DNA of 64,000 bases, from contig VIAD01000002.1 of NCBI GenBank assembly GCA_006546595.1, positions 124,001-188,000 on the forward strand, written 5' to 3'. The notes under the pieces are model-generated. The model worked only from the letters and a program-made list of their open reading frames with translations. It ran no database searches and was not told where the DNA came from. The translations under genes and the position numbers were made by a program. This DNA is from Moraxellaceae bacterium AER2_44_116 (lineage in GTDB: Bacteria > Pseudomonadota > Gammaproteobacteria > Pseudomonadales > Moraxellaceae). Below are positions 25,633-35,089 of this stretch, in pieces; the first letter of the stretch is position 1, and each line of letters begins with the position of its first letter.

Positions 25633-25810
25633 AATAGTATCCTTTGGTTGAAGTGAAATATTCTCCGCTCACAAACAAAGTGTGATTGCGAGGTTAATCC
25701 CTATAGAATATTCACAACAGCTTAAGAAATACTTAAACGTAGTGATACGAAAGTTTGATGAGGTTTTGTCTCGTTCGCTGAATTTTGGCTAATTATGGCT
25801 AGAGTGTGTA

Positions 25811-26401
25811 TCACCGACTCACCCGATAAATCGCGACTTCGCCCATTAAATTGGGTAAATATTTCATCAAAAAGCTGCCTTGTTGGTCGTCATCCACTGC
25901 TAAACGATTCAAAATTTTAATATCAAGTTTGTGGCACAAGGCTTCAAAATCTCTAAAAGTACATAAATGAATGTTCGGTGTGTCGTACCAAGAATAGGGC
26001 AATGCTTCGGAAACAGGCATTTGTCCCTTAAAAAACAAGTAACTGCGCGTTTTCCAATGAGCAAAATTGGGGAAGGTAATAATGGCTTGTTTGCCAACAC
26101 GCAACATATCGTTTAACAGTTGATCTGGCTTTTCGACGGCTTGTAAGGCTTGGGTCATAATCACGCTATCAAAGCTGTTATCGCCAAAATTACTCAAGCC
26201 TTTATTGAGATTTTGCTGAATGACGTTCACACCACGTGCCACGCAGTCGTTAATTTTTTCTTCGTCAATTTCTAAACCATAACCTTTAGTGTCAAATTTA
26301 TCGCGTAAGTGCGCGAGTAATTCACCATCACCACAACCTAAATCTAACACCCGTGATTGTGGTTTAATCCAGCGTTCGGCCAATCGTAAATCAAGACGCA
26401 T
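25811..26401 (-). CDS. metW: Methionine biosynthesis protein MetW
   Basis: A 196-residue class I methyltransferase-fold protein: VLDLGCGDGELLAHL is the SAM-binding motif I, and VIMTQALQAVEKPD and the conserved NFAHWKTRSYLFFKGQMPVS follow. MetW is always found next to metX in this arrangement and is needed for full homoserine acyltransferase activity in some bacteria; no methylated substrate is established. The ATG at 26401 has GGAGG five bases upstream and lies inside the end of metX, so the two overlap by 11 bases and are translationally coupled. Confidence 0.95.
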   Translation of the reverse strand: MRLDLRLAERWIKPQSRVLDLGCGDGELLAHLRDKFDTKGYGLEIDEEKINDCVARGVNVIQQNLNKGLSNFGDNSFDSVIMTQALQAVEKPDQLLNDMLRVGKQAIITFPNFAHWKTRSYLFFKGQMPVSEALPYSWYDTPNIHLCTFRDFEALCHKLDIKILNRLAVDDDQQGSFLMKYLPNLMGEVAIYRVSR

Positions 26402-27542
26402 GACGGCCTCCATCAATGCTATTCATAAAGTTTTTTAACAAAGTGACATAACGCGGAATCGGAAATAAGAAAGAGTCATGGCCTTGAGGCGCGTCAATAT
26501 CGGCATAGGCCACTTGCTTACCTTGTGCCATGAGGGCATTGACAATTTCTTGTGAGCGTTCAGGAGCAAAACGCCAATCCGTGGTAAACGAAATCACTAA
26601 AAATCGACAGGTCGCCCGCGCTAACGCGGCTTGTAGATTGTCGTCAAATTCACGCGCAGGATCGAAATAGTCCAGTGCTTTTGTCATTAATAAATAAGTG
26701 TTGGCATCGAAGTTTTGTGAAAAGACTTCACCTTGATGGCGTAGGTAGGATTCAACTTGAAATTCGACATCGTAACCATACAAAAACTTACCCGATTTTA
26801 AGTCACGACCAAACTTTTGCTTCATCGCATCATCAGATAAATAGGTTATATGACCCACCATTCGCGCCAAAATTAAACCACGTTTAGGAATGGTATCCAT
26901 TTCGGTATAACGGCCACCATAAAAATCAGGGTCGGATAAAATCGACTGCCGCGCAACTTCGTTAAAAGCAATGTTTTGTGCAGAGAGTTTGGGGGCGCTG
27001 GCAATAATCACCGCACTGCGTAAACGAGCAGGAAAATCGACCGCCCATTGTAAAACCTGCATACCACCCAATGAACCACCGACAATGGCTGCCCAGCAAT
27101 CAATCCCTAAATAATCGCTTAACCGTGCTTGCACTTGTACCCAATCACGAACGGTGACCAACGGAAAGTCAGGGCCATAAATACGGCCTGTTTCGGGGTT
27201 GAGTGATGAAGGGCCGCTCGAACCATGACAGCCACCTAAATTATTTAAGGCAACAATAAAAAACTGATTAGTATCAAGGGCTTTATTCGGGCCAATACAA
27301 TTATCCCACCAGCCAGCTTTTGTGTCGTTTTCGTGATGATAACCTGCGGCATGATGATGACCCGACAAAGCATGGCAAATAAGCACGGCATTGGATTTGT
27401 CAGCGTTGAGTGTGCCGTAGGTTTCATAGACCAACGTATAAGAGTCTAAAACACGGGCACAGGCTAGCGTTAATGGCTCGTTAACGTCCATTCGTTGCGG
27501 TGTTACTAAACCGACGGAATCAGCGGGAAATATTCTGGGCAT
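26391..27542 (-). CDS. metX: Homoserine O-acyltransferase MetX
   Basis: An alpha/beta-hydrolase-fold enzyme of 383 residues that acylates homoserine to start methionine synthesis. Motifs include ICHALSGHHHAAG, NNLGGCHGSSGP and the nucleophile elbow VGGSLGGMQ, with a C-terminal DAPQGHDSFL carrying the catalytic His. Many gammaproteobacterial MetX proteins use succinyl-CoA rather than acetyl-CoA, and the donor cannot be decided here. The ATG at 27542 (MPRIFPADSVG) replaces a TTG two codons earlier. The 300-bp gap upstream holds no recognisable SAM riboswitch or MetJ box array. Confidence 0.95.
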   Translation of the reverse strand: MPRIFPADSVGLVTPQRMDVNEPLTLACARVLDSYTLVYETYGTLNADKSNAVLICHALSGHHHAAGYHHENDTKAGWWDNCIGPNKALDTNQFFIVALNNLGGCHGSSGPSSLNPETGRIYGPDFPLVTVRDWVQVQARLSDYLGIDCWAAIVGGSLGGMQVLQWAVDFPARLRSAVIIASAPKLSAQNIAFNEVARQSILSDPDFYGGRYTEMDTIPKRGLILARMVGHITYLSDDAMKQKFGRDLKSGKFLYGYDVEFQVESYLRHQGEVFSQNFDANTYLLMTKALDYFDPAREFDDNLQAALARATCRFLVISFTTDWRFAPERSQEIVNALMAQGKQVAYADIDAPQGHDSFLFPIPRYVTLLKNFMNSIDGGRHAS

Positions 27543-27844
27543 TGGCAATCAATCACGATAATAGTGAAGCGGTTTGGGGGATTAAGTCTAAAGAGTGCAT
27601 GGAGGGAGTGCAAGGGGCTAATGGGCATCGTCATTATCTAAAAAAAGTGTTGGCAATCGATTTTTTTACACTAACGTTATACGGTTCGCCATTTATCGGA
27701 TTATGTGAAATTGGCAGGAAAAGCCAGTGTATTTCATCTGTGCGTTTGTATAATAACGCGCCGCTAACTTTCGTTCTAACGTAGAAATGTAGGTTATGTG
27801 GCAGTCACATTGACATAACACTGAACAACTTGGAGCAAGAGCAA

Positions 27845-30800
27845 ATGGCGATTATTACTGGTAACAGCTTGAATGATAATTTACAAGGCACGATTGGTGC
27901 AGATGTTTTGTTGGGTAATGAAGGAAATGATACGCTACATGGTGGCGGCAATGACGACCTTGTGTTAGATGACACCCTAAATGGTGGTTTAGGTAACGAT
28001 GAGTTGTATGGCGATGGGGCAAATACAACTTATACGTTTGATGCGGGGTTTGGCATAGATAAAATAGATACTGGTAACAGTGGTATACATACAGTTAAAT
28101 TTGCGGCACAAAAAAGCGAAGCAACATTTTACCGCCAATATCATGATTTGTTTGTACATGTGGGCAGTGACTGGTTGCAAATCAAAGATTATTTTGAAAG
28201 TGATGCAGATGTTAAAATAGCCTTTCAGGATACAGACCCTCTGCAACCTAATACAGAAACTGATATTCGTGCCTTAATCATGCAAGGTACTCCCAATGAC
28301 AGCTTCCTAGGTTTTTACGCCGAACCGAATGCTACTCTCACGGGTGGCGCAGGTGATGACTTGTTAGCATTTAATCAAAATGGTGCTAATACTCATGTTG
28401 TGATTGATGGTGGCGCGGGGAATGATTGGTTTCAGAGTCAAGCAACAGAAACCGATATTATTTTTGGTGAAAATAGCGACCATGATGCAGTGAGTATTTC
28501 GCAGTACGATGCGATTGTAAATATTGTGATTAATGATCCAACCTTGAGCGTTGATGATGTGTACATGGCAAACGAAGGGGCGCAGCTTTATTTGGCGATA
28601 CGAGGTAGCACAGCTCGTCTTGATATTGAAGATCCCTCCTCGTTAATTAATGGTACTAACACAACATGGAAAGTAGTAGTCAATGATAATCCCCCAAAAG
28701 ACTTGAGTATATTATTTGCAGAACGTGATATTAATAATGACGGTGTTGTTTTCTTAGCGGGAGGCAGTAGTTTTACATCAAGCACTGCCGATGAAACGAT
28801 TATGGTGGCAACGAGTACATCACCATTGGCGGTAATAACGCTGAATACAGGTTTTGGCCATGATGCCTTATTAAACTCCGCACATGTCGTTTTTGATGGA
28901 GCGCAATCAGACTACACTGTTAGCCGTGTGGGGGGGCTTCTCGAAATTAAGCATAATAATACGGGTGATATTCTCACCTCAAACTTAAACAGTAGTGAAA
29001 GTGTTTTTGAGTTTAGTGGCGGTGTCATTTTATCGACTGAACAAATATTGCAAATGCTAGTTTCAACGACAGACACTATTTATCTTACACCTGGTCAGAC
29101 TCATATTAATACTGATGCAGATATCAACCAAATGTTCTACGCGGATCAAGCGTCATCGAATGAAGGCATTGTGTTGAACGCGGGCGGAAACTATAACACG
29201 ATAAGTGTAGGGCAAAACACCACCATCGCACACGATGTTTTAAATAACGGTAAAGACACGTTAGAAATGCCAGCATTGACGGCACTCGTTACAGCTTATG
29301 AAAATAATAAGAGCAAAATTAAAATTCTCAATATTGCTGACGTTAATAAATTGAGTGTTGATATTGCGACTAATGGCGATGTCACCATTCGTTATGATAA
29401 TGGCATGGGGAATTATAGTGAGATTAAAGGTGGCGCAGGTTTAAATACTGCAAGCCTCATTGACGTAGAGTTTTACTCTGATTTAGGCAATACACTCATA
29501 TCCACGTTTGAAGATACTTTCTTGGGCAAATTGGCCAATCATTCAGAGCATATATTGGCTATGCCAGAAGGGACTTCAGTTCCTCCAGGTTTCACATTTG
29601 CGACGGCAACATCGGCAGGTCAAGTGATCGACGCATCTCTTTCCACTTTTGGTGCTTTTGGGCGATTTAATGGTGTTGGTGGAAGTGATAGCTATCGTGG
29701 TGGAAGGGGTAATGACACCTTTGTCATTAGTAGTTTGAACAGTGCAGAGCAGGTGTTAATACAAGGTGTTGATCAAAATAGTGCAGCAACTATTGGCTAT
29801 GATGAATTAGATTTGAGAGCAATTAGCATTAACAGTGATGTTTTAACGACCAGCAGTCGTTTAGGCAATGATCTGGTTATGAATGTCAATGGTGGCGAGA
29901 TTCGGATTGATGACTTTTTTATACAGGCGTCATATTCCGAGCTGAAGTATGAAGGCCTAGATGCTTATACGATGCCTGATTATCAACAGCATCAATTACT
30001 ATCACTATTTTTTGCTAATTTCGCTCCTAGAAATACCCCCATCAACTATTCACGCGTCATTGACGGGATTCATTTTGCCAACAAAACAATGACCTACGCC
30101 GAAATAGCTGCTTTATTTCCTGCGACTCCCGCCATCAGCAGTGTTCCCACAGAAGGCGACGATATTATCTACGGCGACCAAAATCCAGCCGATTTTAACG
30201 ATGTAATTGATGCCTTGGGCGGCAACGACATTGTTTATGGTTTAACCCAAGATGACACGATATTCGGTGGTAGTGGTAACGATTCTTTATATGGTGCTTC
30301 AGGTAACGACCAATTAGATGGCGGGACTGGGATTGATAGTTTAGTCGGTGGTGAAGGTTACGACATCTACATTGTAGACGATACTGCCGATGTGATTGTT
30401 GAGTTAGCCAATGAAGGCCATGACATTGTTCAATCGAGTGCTACTTATACTTTAAGTGCCAATGTCGAAGAGTTATTACTTACAGGTACAGCGAATATTG
30501 ATGCCACAGGTAACGATCTTGGTAATACCTTAGAGGGTAATAGCGGCAATAACATTCTGAATGGCGGTTTAGGTAACGACTTATTGGCTGGTGGTTTGGG
30601 TAATGACACCTATGTTGTTGATAGCACATTAGATGGTGTTAATGAAAATGTTAATGAGGGTATGGATACAGTACTTTCCAGTGTGACTTATACACTGGGC
30701 ATTAACTTGGAAAATCTAAGCTTGCAAGGCACAGCCAATCTTAATGGTACAGGTAACAGTGCCAACAACATCATCACAGGTAACACAGGCAATAACCTCT

Positions 30801-31843
30801 TAAATGGTGGCGCGACAGGTAACGACACACTAATTGGTGGTGCAGGCCACGATACTTATGTTGTTAATGCGGGTGATGTGGTTACAGAATTGGCTAACGA
30901 AGGTACAGATACGGTGTTATCCACCATAACCTATACACTAGGTGTGAATGTCGAAAATCTGACCTTACAAGGTGCAACAGCGATTAACGGCACAGGCAAT
31001 ACCCTCAATAATGTCTTAACAGGTAACACAGCCAACAATACCTTAACAGGCGGTGTGGGTAACGACACCATGCTAGGTGGTGCAGGTAATGACACCTATA
31101 GCGTTGATAGTACTTTAGATGTAGTGACTGAAAATCTCAATGAAGGTACAGATACTGTTCTATCCACGGTAACTTATACCTTAGGTTTGAATGTAGAAAA
31201 CTTAACCTTACAGGGTACTGCGGCAATTAATGGCACGGGTAACAGCCTAAGTAATGTTATGACAGGTAACACTGGTAATAACCTTTTGGATAGTGGCGCA
31301 GGCCATGACACCGTAAATGGTGGAAACGGTAATGACACACTCAATGGCGGTAATGGCAATGACAGCTTATTGGGTGGCTCAGGCAATGACGTGTTAAATG
31401 GCTCTACGGGCTTAGATACCTTGATCGGTGGCATCGGTAACGATACGCTAAATGGTGGTGTTGAAAATGACACCTACCTGTTTGGTCGTGGCCAAGGCAT
31501 TGATACGATTACTGATAACGACACCACTGTCGGTAATAAAGATCATGTGATATTGGATGCCAATGTTACGAGTGACCAATTATGGTTTACACAGTCAGGC
31601 ACTAATTTGGATGTACAGATTATTGGCACGAATGACCATATTGTTATTAATAACTGGTTTAGTGGTAGTCAGTATCGTGTTGAGGAATTGCATTCAGGTG
31701 ATGGTAAAACCTTAACGGATGCCAATGTCCAAAACTTAGTGACGGCAATGGCTTCGATGACACCTCCGCCTTTAGGTCAAACGACTTTAACTGCCGCGCA
31801 ACACGCAACACTTGATCCTGTTATTACGGCAAGTTGGAGTTAA
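27845..31843 (+). CDS. Large RTX-type calcium-binding secreted protein
   Basis: The 1332-residue protein has no N-terminal signal peptide and begins with NDNLQGTIGADVLLGNEGND, i.e. RTX nonapeptides near the start. Further RTX blocks lie at about 780-840 and 1148-1205 (GNGNDTLNGG type). Between them are four ~81-residue repeats. The C-terminus (LFGRGQGIDTITDND, IVINNWFSG, VEELHSGDGKTL) matches the haemolysin-type calcium-binding-related domain and is expected to carry the type I secretion signal. No protease or lipase motif was found, so adhesin or surface-layer roles are possible but unproven. The ATG at 27845 has GGAG nine bases upstream. No type I secretion genes are adjacent. Confidence 0.9.
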   Translation: MAIITGNSLNDNLQGTIGADVLLGNEGNDTLHGGGNDDLVLDDTLNGGLGNDELYGDGANTTYTFDAGFGIDKIDTGNSGIHTVKFAAQKSEATFYRQYHDLFVHVGSDWLQIKDYFESDADVKIAFQDTDPLQPNTETDIRALIMQGTPNDSFLGFYAEPNATLTGGAGDDLLAFNQNGANTHVVIDGGAGNDWFQSQATETDIIFGENSDHDAVSISQYDAIVNIVINDPTLSVDDVYMANEGAQLYLAIRGSTARLDIEDPSSLINGTNTTWKVVVNDNPPKDLSILFAERDINNDGVVFLAGGSSFTSSTADETIMVATSTSPLAVITLNTGFGHDALLNSAHVVFDGAQSDYTVSRVGGLLEIKHNNTGDILTSNLNSSESVFEFSGGVILSTEQILQMLVSTTDTIYLTPGQTHINTDADINQMFYADQASSNEGIVLNAGGNYNTISVGQNTTIAHDVLNNGKDTLEMPALTALVTAYENNKSKIKILNIADVNKLSVDIATNGDVTIRYDNGMGNYSEIKGGAGLNTASLIDVEFYSDLGNTLISTFEDTFLGKLANHSEHILAMPEGTSVPPGFTFATATSAGQVIDASLSTFGAFGRFNGVGGSDSYRGGRGNDTFVISSLNSAEQVLIQGVDQNSAATIGYDELDLRAISINSDVLTTSSRLGNDLVMNVNGGEIRIDDFFIQASYSELKYEGLDAYTMPDYQQHQLLSLFFANFAPRNTPINYSRVIDGIHFANKTMTYAEIAALFPATPAISSVPTEGDDIIYGDQNPADFNDVIDALGGNDIVYGLTQDDTIFGGSGNDSLYGASGNDQLDGGTGIDSLVGGEGYDIYIVDDTADVIVELANEGHDIVQSSATYTLSANVEELLLTGTANIDATGNDLGNTLEGNSGNNILNGGLGNDLLAGGLGNDTYVVDSTLDGVNENVNEGMDTVLSSVTYTLGINLENLSLQGTANLNGTGNSANNIITGNTGNNLLNGGATGNDTLIGGAGHDTYVVNAGDVVTELANEGTDTVLSTITYTLGVNVENLTLQGATAINGTGNTLNNVLTGNTANNTLTGGVGNDTMLGGAGNDTYSVDSTLDVVTENLNEGTDTVLSTVTYTLGLNVENLTLQGTAAINGTGNSLSNVMTGNTGNNLLDSGAGHDTVNGGNGNDTLNGGNGNDSLLGGSGNDVLNGSTGLDTLIGGIGNDTLNGGVENDTYLFGRGQGIDTITDNDTTVGNKDHVILDANVTSDQLWFTQSGTNLDVQIIGTNDHIVINNWFSGSQYRVEELHSGDGKTLTDANVQNLVTAMASMTPPPLGQTTLTAAQHATLDPVITASWS
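30353..31320 (+). repeat. Four tandem ~243-bp repeats within the RTX gene
   Basis: Units begin near 30359 (YDIYIVDD), 30601 (NDTYVVDS), 30846 (HDTYVVNA) and 31088 (NDTYSVDS), each ~81 codons. Each unit has NEG.D.V.S..TYTL..N.E.L.L.G.A...GTGN...N..TGN..NN.L. The nucleotide identity between units is high enough for slipped-strand or homologous expansion. Confidence 0.85.
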
Positions 31844-31916
31844 TAGTTCTTTCCAGTCTTCGTATTCCGTGTGTTGTTGTCCATATTGGGTAGCAATGCA
31901 CAGATACATCAAAAGT

Positions 31917-31952
31917 TTACTCTGTTGGCGACTAGGTTCGTCAACAGAGTAA
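31917..31952 (+). terminator. Hairpin after the RTX gene
   Basis: TTACTCTGTTGGCGA faces TCGTCAACAGAGTAA, 14 of 15 positions paired with a 6-base loop. No T tract follows, so termination is only one option. The surrounding 244-bp gap shows nothing else. Confidence 0.55.
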
Positions 31953-32087
31953 TATCTGCTATACAGCCAAAATAATCCCAGCGTAAACTTGCACTATCGT
32001 ACCAATTTCGGCATGATAAGCCCATTAAATCGGCCGTGTTGCATCATCGACATAGTCATAGAAATTTTACGTGAGGGGGAAGTAGCG

Positions 32088-32915
32088 ATGTCAAAATCAT
32101 CCACATTGACGCAAAAATTAGCGTTAGTGACAGGCGCAGGCTCAGGCATTGGTCGAGCAACGGCTATTTTGTTAGGCCAGTTAGGCGCACGAGTGATTAT
32201 TTGTGATCGCAACCCAACCTCACTCCAAGAAACAGCGACCTTGTTGCAAAATAACGGAGTTGAAGTCTATAGCGAAACGGCCGATGTTTCTGATTGGCAA
32301 GCCATGCAAGCTTTGGCAACCCGTGTCCATAATAAACATGGTGCGCTGGATATTTTGATTAACAACGCAGGCGTAGCCACATCTGGTGATTTTTTAAGTA
32401 CACCAATAGAAGATTGGAATTGGGTGTTTAGCATAAATGTCATGGGTGTGGTGCATGGTTGTAAAGCCTTTGGTGCAGCGATGGCCGAACGTGGCAGCGG
32501 TCATATTGTTAATATCGCGTCGGCAGCAGGTTATTATGCTGCACCTGATATGTCGGCTTATTCCGCCAGTAAACACGCAGTGATGGGTTTAACTGAGTCT
32601 TTGCGGATAGAAATGGCGGAGTTTAATGTTGGCGTGAGTGCGATTTGCCCTGGTGTGATTAATACTAATATTGTGGCAGCGATGCGTACTAATGGTCAGT
32701 TAGTTGAAGCACAAAGCAAAATTGTTGATATTTATAAGAAGCGTAATTATGGCCCAGAAGGGGTTGCGGCAGCGGTGGTCAGCGCGATTATCCATAATCG
32801 TAGTGTTGTGCCCGTGAGTCCTGAAGCGTGGGTGCTATATGCAGGTAAACGTTTAGTGCCCGAAGTGATGGATATGGTGCAAAGAACGCCATTGTTTAGA
32901 AAATTAAAGCCGTAG
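32088..32915 (+). CDS. Short-chain dehydrogenase/reductase
   Basis: A classical SDR of 275 residues: cofactor motif TGAGSGIG (15-22), NNAG at about 92-95, and the catalytic Ser145, Tyr158 and Lys162. Asp40 at the end of the second strand suggests preference for NAD(H) over NADP(H). The C-terminal extension (VVPVSPEAWVLYAGKRLVPEVM) is of the type seen in SDRs linked to acyl or steroid-like substrates, but no substrate can be named. AGGGGGA lies 7 bases before the ATG at 32088; an in-frame upstream codon at 31989 gives no family similarity. It seems to be a single-gene unit. Confidence 0.92.
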   Translation: MSKSSTLTQKLALVTGAGSGIGRATAILLGQLGARVIICDRNPTSLQETATLLQNNGVEVYSETADVSDWQAMQALATRVHNKHGALDILINNAGVATSGDFLSTPIEDWNWVFSINVMGVVHGCKAFGAAMAERGSGHIVNIASAAGYYAAPDMSAYSASKHAVMGLTESLRIEMAEFNVGVSAICPGVINTNIVAAMRTNGQLVEAQSKIVDIYKKRNYGPEGVAAAVVSAIIHNRSVVPVSPEAWVLYAGKRLVPEVMDMVQRTPLFRKLKP

Positions 32916-32919
32916 TTTG

Positions 32920-32984
32920 TTGGGGCGAATTTATTCGCCTATTGTTCGAGATGTTGTAGTGGCAAATGATTATTTGCCACTACA
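32920..32984. repeat. Family A repeat plus companion hairpin
   Basis: GGGGCGAATTTATTCGCC (32922-32939) is followed by a perfect 13-bp hairpin TGTAGTGGCAAAT-gatt-ATTTGCCACTACA (32955-32984). It starts 5 bases after the SDR stop codon and probably ends that transcript. Confidence 0.85.
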
Positions 32985-33211
32985 TGAGATACCAAATTTG
33001 TCGAAATGATCCTTTAACTTCTGCACCACCAAAACGCATTTCTCCCCCCACTGATGAAATATTAGTGCAACAAAACCACGCCTTGAGGTGTGTTCGTAGT
33101 GCATTTTGTTTCCCCTTCAATACCCTTGGAAAAAGTCGGAATTTAATTTCTGTTGTTATCTTGTTGAATTTCAAGGGTTTTATATGTTTTTTATTGTCCG
33201 ATGACAAAACT

Positions 33212-33227
33212 TGGCATGACTCCTGCT
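33212..33227 (+). promoter_or_regulatory. Sigma-54 (-24/-12) promoter of the urea operon
   Basis: TGGCATGACTCCTGCT matches the -24/-12 consensus (TGGCACG-N4-TTGCW) at 14 of 16 positions. The invariant GG (33213-33214) and GC (33225-33226) are spaced exactly 12 apart. The predicted start site is near 33238. The larger gap 32985-33270 has no gene; TGCACC at 33022 could be half of an NtrC site but its partner half is poor. Confidence 0.75.
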
Positions 33228-33232
33228 TTGTA

Positions 33233-33246
33233 ACTTGTATACAAGT
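33233..33246 (+). promoter_or_regulatory. Perfect palindromic operator, probably for the operon's GntR protein
   Basis: ACTTGTATACAAGT is a perfect 14-bp palindrome whose centre coincides with the predicted sigma-54 start site. TTGTATACAA-like inverted repeats are typical targets of FCD-class GntR regulators, and one is encoded in the same operon (38788). Binding here should block initiation. It occurs once in the window. Confidence 0.65.
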
Positions 33247-33270
33247 GGGAATACATACGAGTTTAATCAC

Positions 33271-35085
33271 ATGTTACAGAGCACAGCGTGGACTTTAGGA
33301 GAGTGGCAGCAAGCCTACCGTCAAGGAGCAACACCTGAGGTGTTGTTATCGACCTTAGTAAATAACGCGAGCACTAATGATAATGCATGGATTTCCTTAT
33401 TATCTCAATCACAATTAACGGCTATTTTGGCAGAGTTAGCTGCACGTTTGCAGCAAGTTAATGGTGATTTAACGCAGTTACCGTTATATGGTATTCCTTT
33501 TGCCGTTAAAGATAATATCGACGTGCAGGGTTTTTCGACCACTTGTGCTTGCCCCGAATTTGCCTATCAACCCGAACAATCAGCCACGGTTGTTGCCAAA
33601 CTGATGGCCGCAGGGGCGGTCGTTATCGGTAAAACCAATCTCGATCAATTTGCCACAGGTTTAGTTGGTACACGCTCGCCCTATGGGGCAGTCGCAAATA
33701 GTTTTAATGCGGACTTTATCAGTGGTGGTTCAAGCTCAGGTTCGGCAGTGGTGGTAGCGCGTGGTTTAGTGCCCTTTTCTTTAGGCACAGATACCGCAGG
33801 TTCAGGTCGTGTGCCCGCAGGTTTAAATAATATTGTCGGGTTAAAGCCCACCTGTGGTTGGTTAAGCACGACAGGAGTTGTACCTGCCTGTCGCAGTTTG
33901 GATTGTGTCTCGGTGTTTGCCTTAACGGTCGATGATGCCGAATACATTGCCCGTATTGCCAGTGGTTTTGATGAGCAAGACCCGTATTCACGCACGATTC
34001 CTGTTGCTCAAGGCGCATTGCCCAAGCAGCCCATTTTTGCCATTCCTGAACAATTATATTGGTTTGGTGATGATTTGGCTGCACAAGCCTTTGAAGCCAG
34101 TTTAGAAAAATTATCGGCAACAGGTGCGGTCTTTAAAAAAATTGATTTCACGCCGTTTTATCAAGTCGCTGCCTTGTTATATGAAGGTGCGTGGGTCGCC
34201 GAACGCTTTATTGCCTTAGAAGAGTTGTTATTAAGCAATCCTGATGTTGTCCATCCTGTCGTTCGTAGCATTATTGAACGGGCTAAGACGATGAGCGCAG
34301 CTGATGCGTTTAAAGGTCAATATCAATTAGCCGAATTAAAACGTGTCGTCGAAAGTATTTATCAAAGCATTGATGGCTTATTAGTGCCGACTGCGCCCAG
34401 TATTTATCGCACCGAAGACGTGTTAGCAAACCCCATCACGCTAAATACCCAACTTGGGACTTATACCAATTTTGTCAATTTATTAGATGGCTGTGCCTTG
34501 GCCTTGCCTGCGGGTTTACGCGCTGATGGTTTGCCGTTTGGTATTACGGTGATTGCACCTGCGTGGTGTGATGGTCAGTTAGCTGAGTTTGGTCGTCGTT
34601 GGCAGTCGATGGCGGCAGTTACGTTGGGGGCAACAGGCAGTGCTTTAGTCACTTGCCCACCGACCCCGACGATTCCATTAGCGATTGAAACCATTCCGCT
34701 TGCCGTTGTTGGCGCGCATCTCACGGGAATGCCGCTGAATTACCAATTACAAGAACGTGGCGCGGTATTACTAGAAACAACCTACACCGCAGATTGTTAT
34801 CGCCTATTTGCCTTAGCGGGTACTGTGCCGCCTAAACCGGGTTTATTACGCGTTAAAGCGGGCGAGGGTGCAGCCATTATTGTTGAAGTCTGGGCAATGC
34901 CTGTCGCGCATTTCGGTTCATTTGTCAGCCTGATTCCTGCGCCTTTAGGCATTGGTACGTTGACCTTAGAAGATGGCCGCGAAGTCAAAGGTTTTATTTG
35001 TGAAGCATGGGCCATTGCCGAAGCTCAAGACATTACCGCATTAGGCGGATGGCGTGCGTATATCGCCTCACGGAACAAGGGTTAA
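33271..35085 (+). CDS. atzF: Allophanate hydrolase
   Basis: This enzyme hydrolyses allophanate, the product of urea carboxylase, to ammonia and CO2. The 604-residue protein has an amidase-signature domain with the catalytic triad Lys80 (FAVKDN), Ser154 (SGGSSSGS) and Ser178 (TDTAGSGR), the expected 24 residues apart. The C-terminal ~150 residues form the allophanate-hydrolase-specific domain (VGAHLTGMPLNYQL, AGTVPPKPGLLR). The ATG at 33271 follows the promoter and operator closely; a TTG at 33235 lies inside the operator and is rejected. It is four bases upstream of the urea carboxylase gene, so the two steps are co-expressed. Confidence 0.95.
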   Translation: MLQSTAWTLGEWQQAYRQGATPEVLLSTLVNNASTNDNAWISLLSQSQLTAILAELAARLQQVNGDLTQLPLYGIPFAVKDNIDVQGFSTTCACPEFAYQPEQSATVVAKLMAAGAVVIGKTNLDQFATGLVGTRSPYGAVANSFNADFISGGSSSGSAVVVARGLVPFSLGTDTAGSGRVPAGLNNIVGLKPTCGWLSTTGVVPACRSLDCVSVFALTVDDAEYIARIASGFDEQDPYSRTIPVAQGALPKQPIFAIPEQLYWFGDDLAAQAFEASLEKLSATGAVFKKIDFTPFYQVAALLYEGAWVAERFIALEELLLSNPDVVHPVVRSIIERAKTMSAADAFKGQYQLAELKRVVESIYQSIDGLLVPTAPSIYRTEDVLANPITLNTQLGTYTNFVNLLDGCALALPAGLRADGLPFGITVIAPAWCDGQLAEFGRRWQSMAAVTLGATGSALVTCPPTPTIPLAIETIPLAVVGAHLTGMPLNYQLQERGAVLLETTYTADCYRLFALAGTVPPKPGLLRVKAGEGAAIIVEVWAMPVAHFGSFVSLIPAPLGIGTLTLEDGREVKGFICEAWAIAEAQDITALGGWRAYIASRNKG

Positions 35086-35089
35086 TCAT

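Noticed and set aside
27549..27844. SAM riboswitch or regulatory RNA between metX and the RTX gene
   Set aside because: The gap shows no S-box or SAH-type motif. A short plus-strand frame spanning it (27500-27784) starts inside metX and has no recognisable features.
30353..31320. CRISPR-like array
   Set aside because: The regular repeats are in-frame protein-coding units of ~243 bp without unique spacers; no cas genes occur in the window.
32966..33298. Small genes on either strand in the urea operon's upstream gap
   Set aside because: Both open frames cross the family A hairpin and the sigma-54 promoter and lack ribosome-binding sites; the regulatory reading is better supported.
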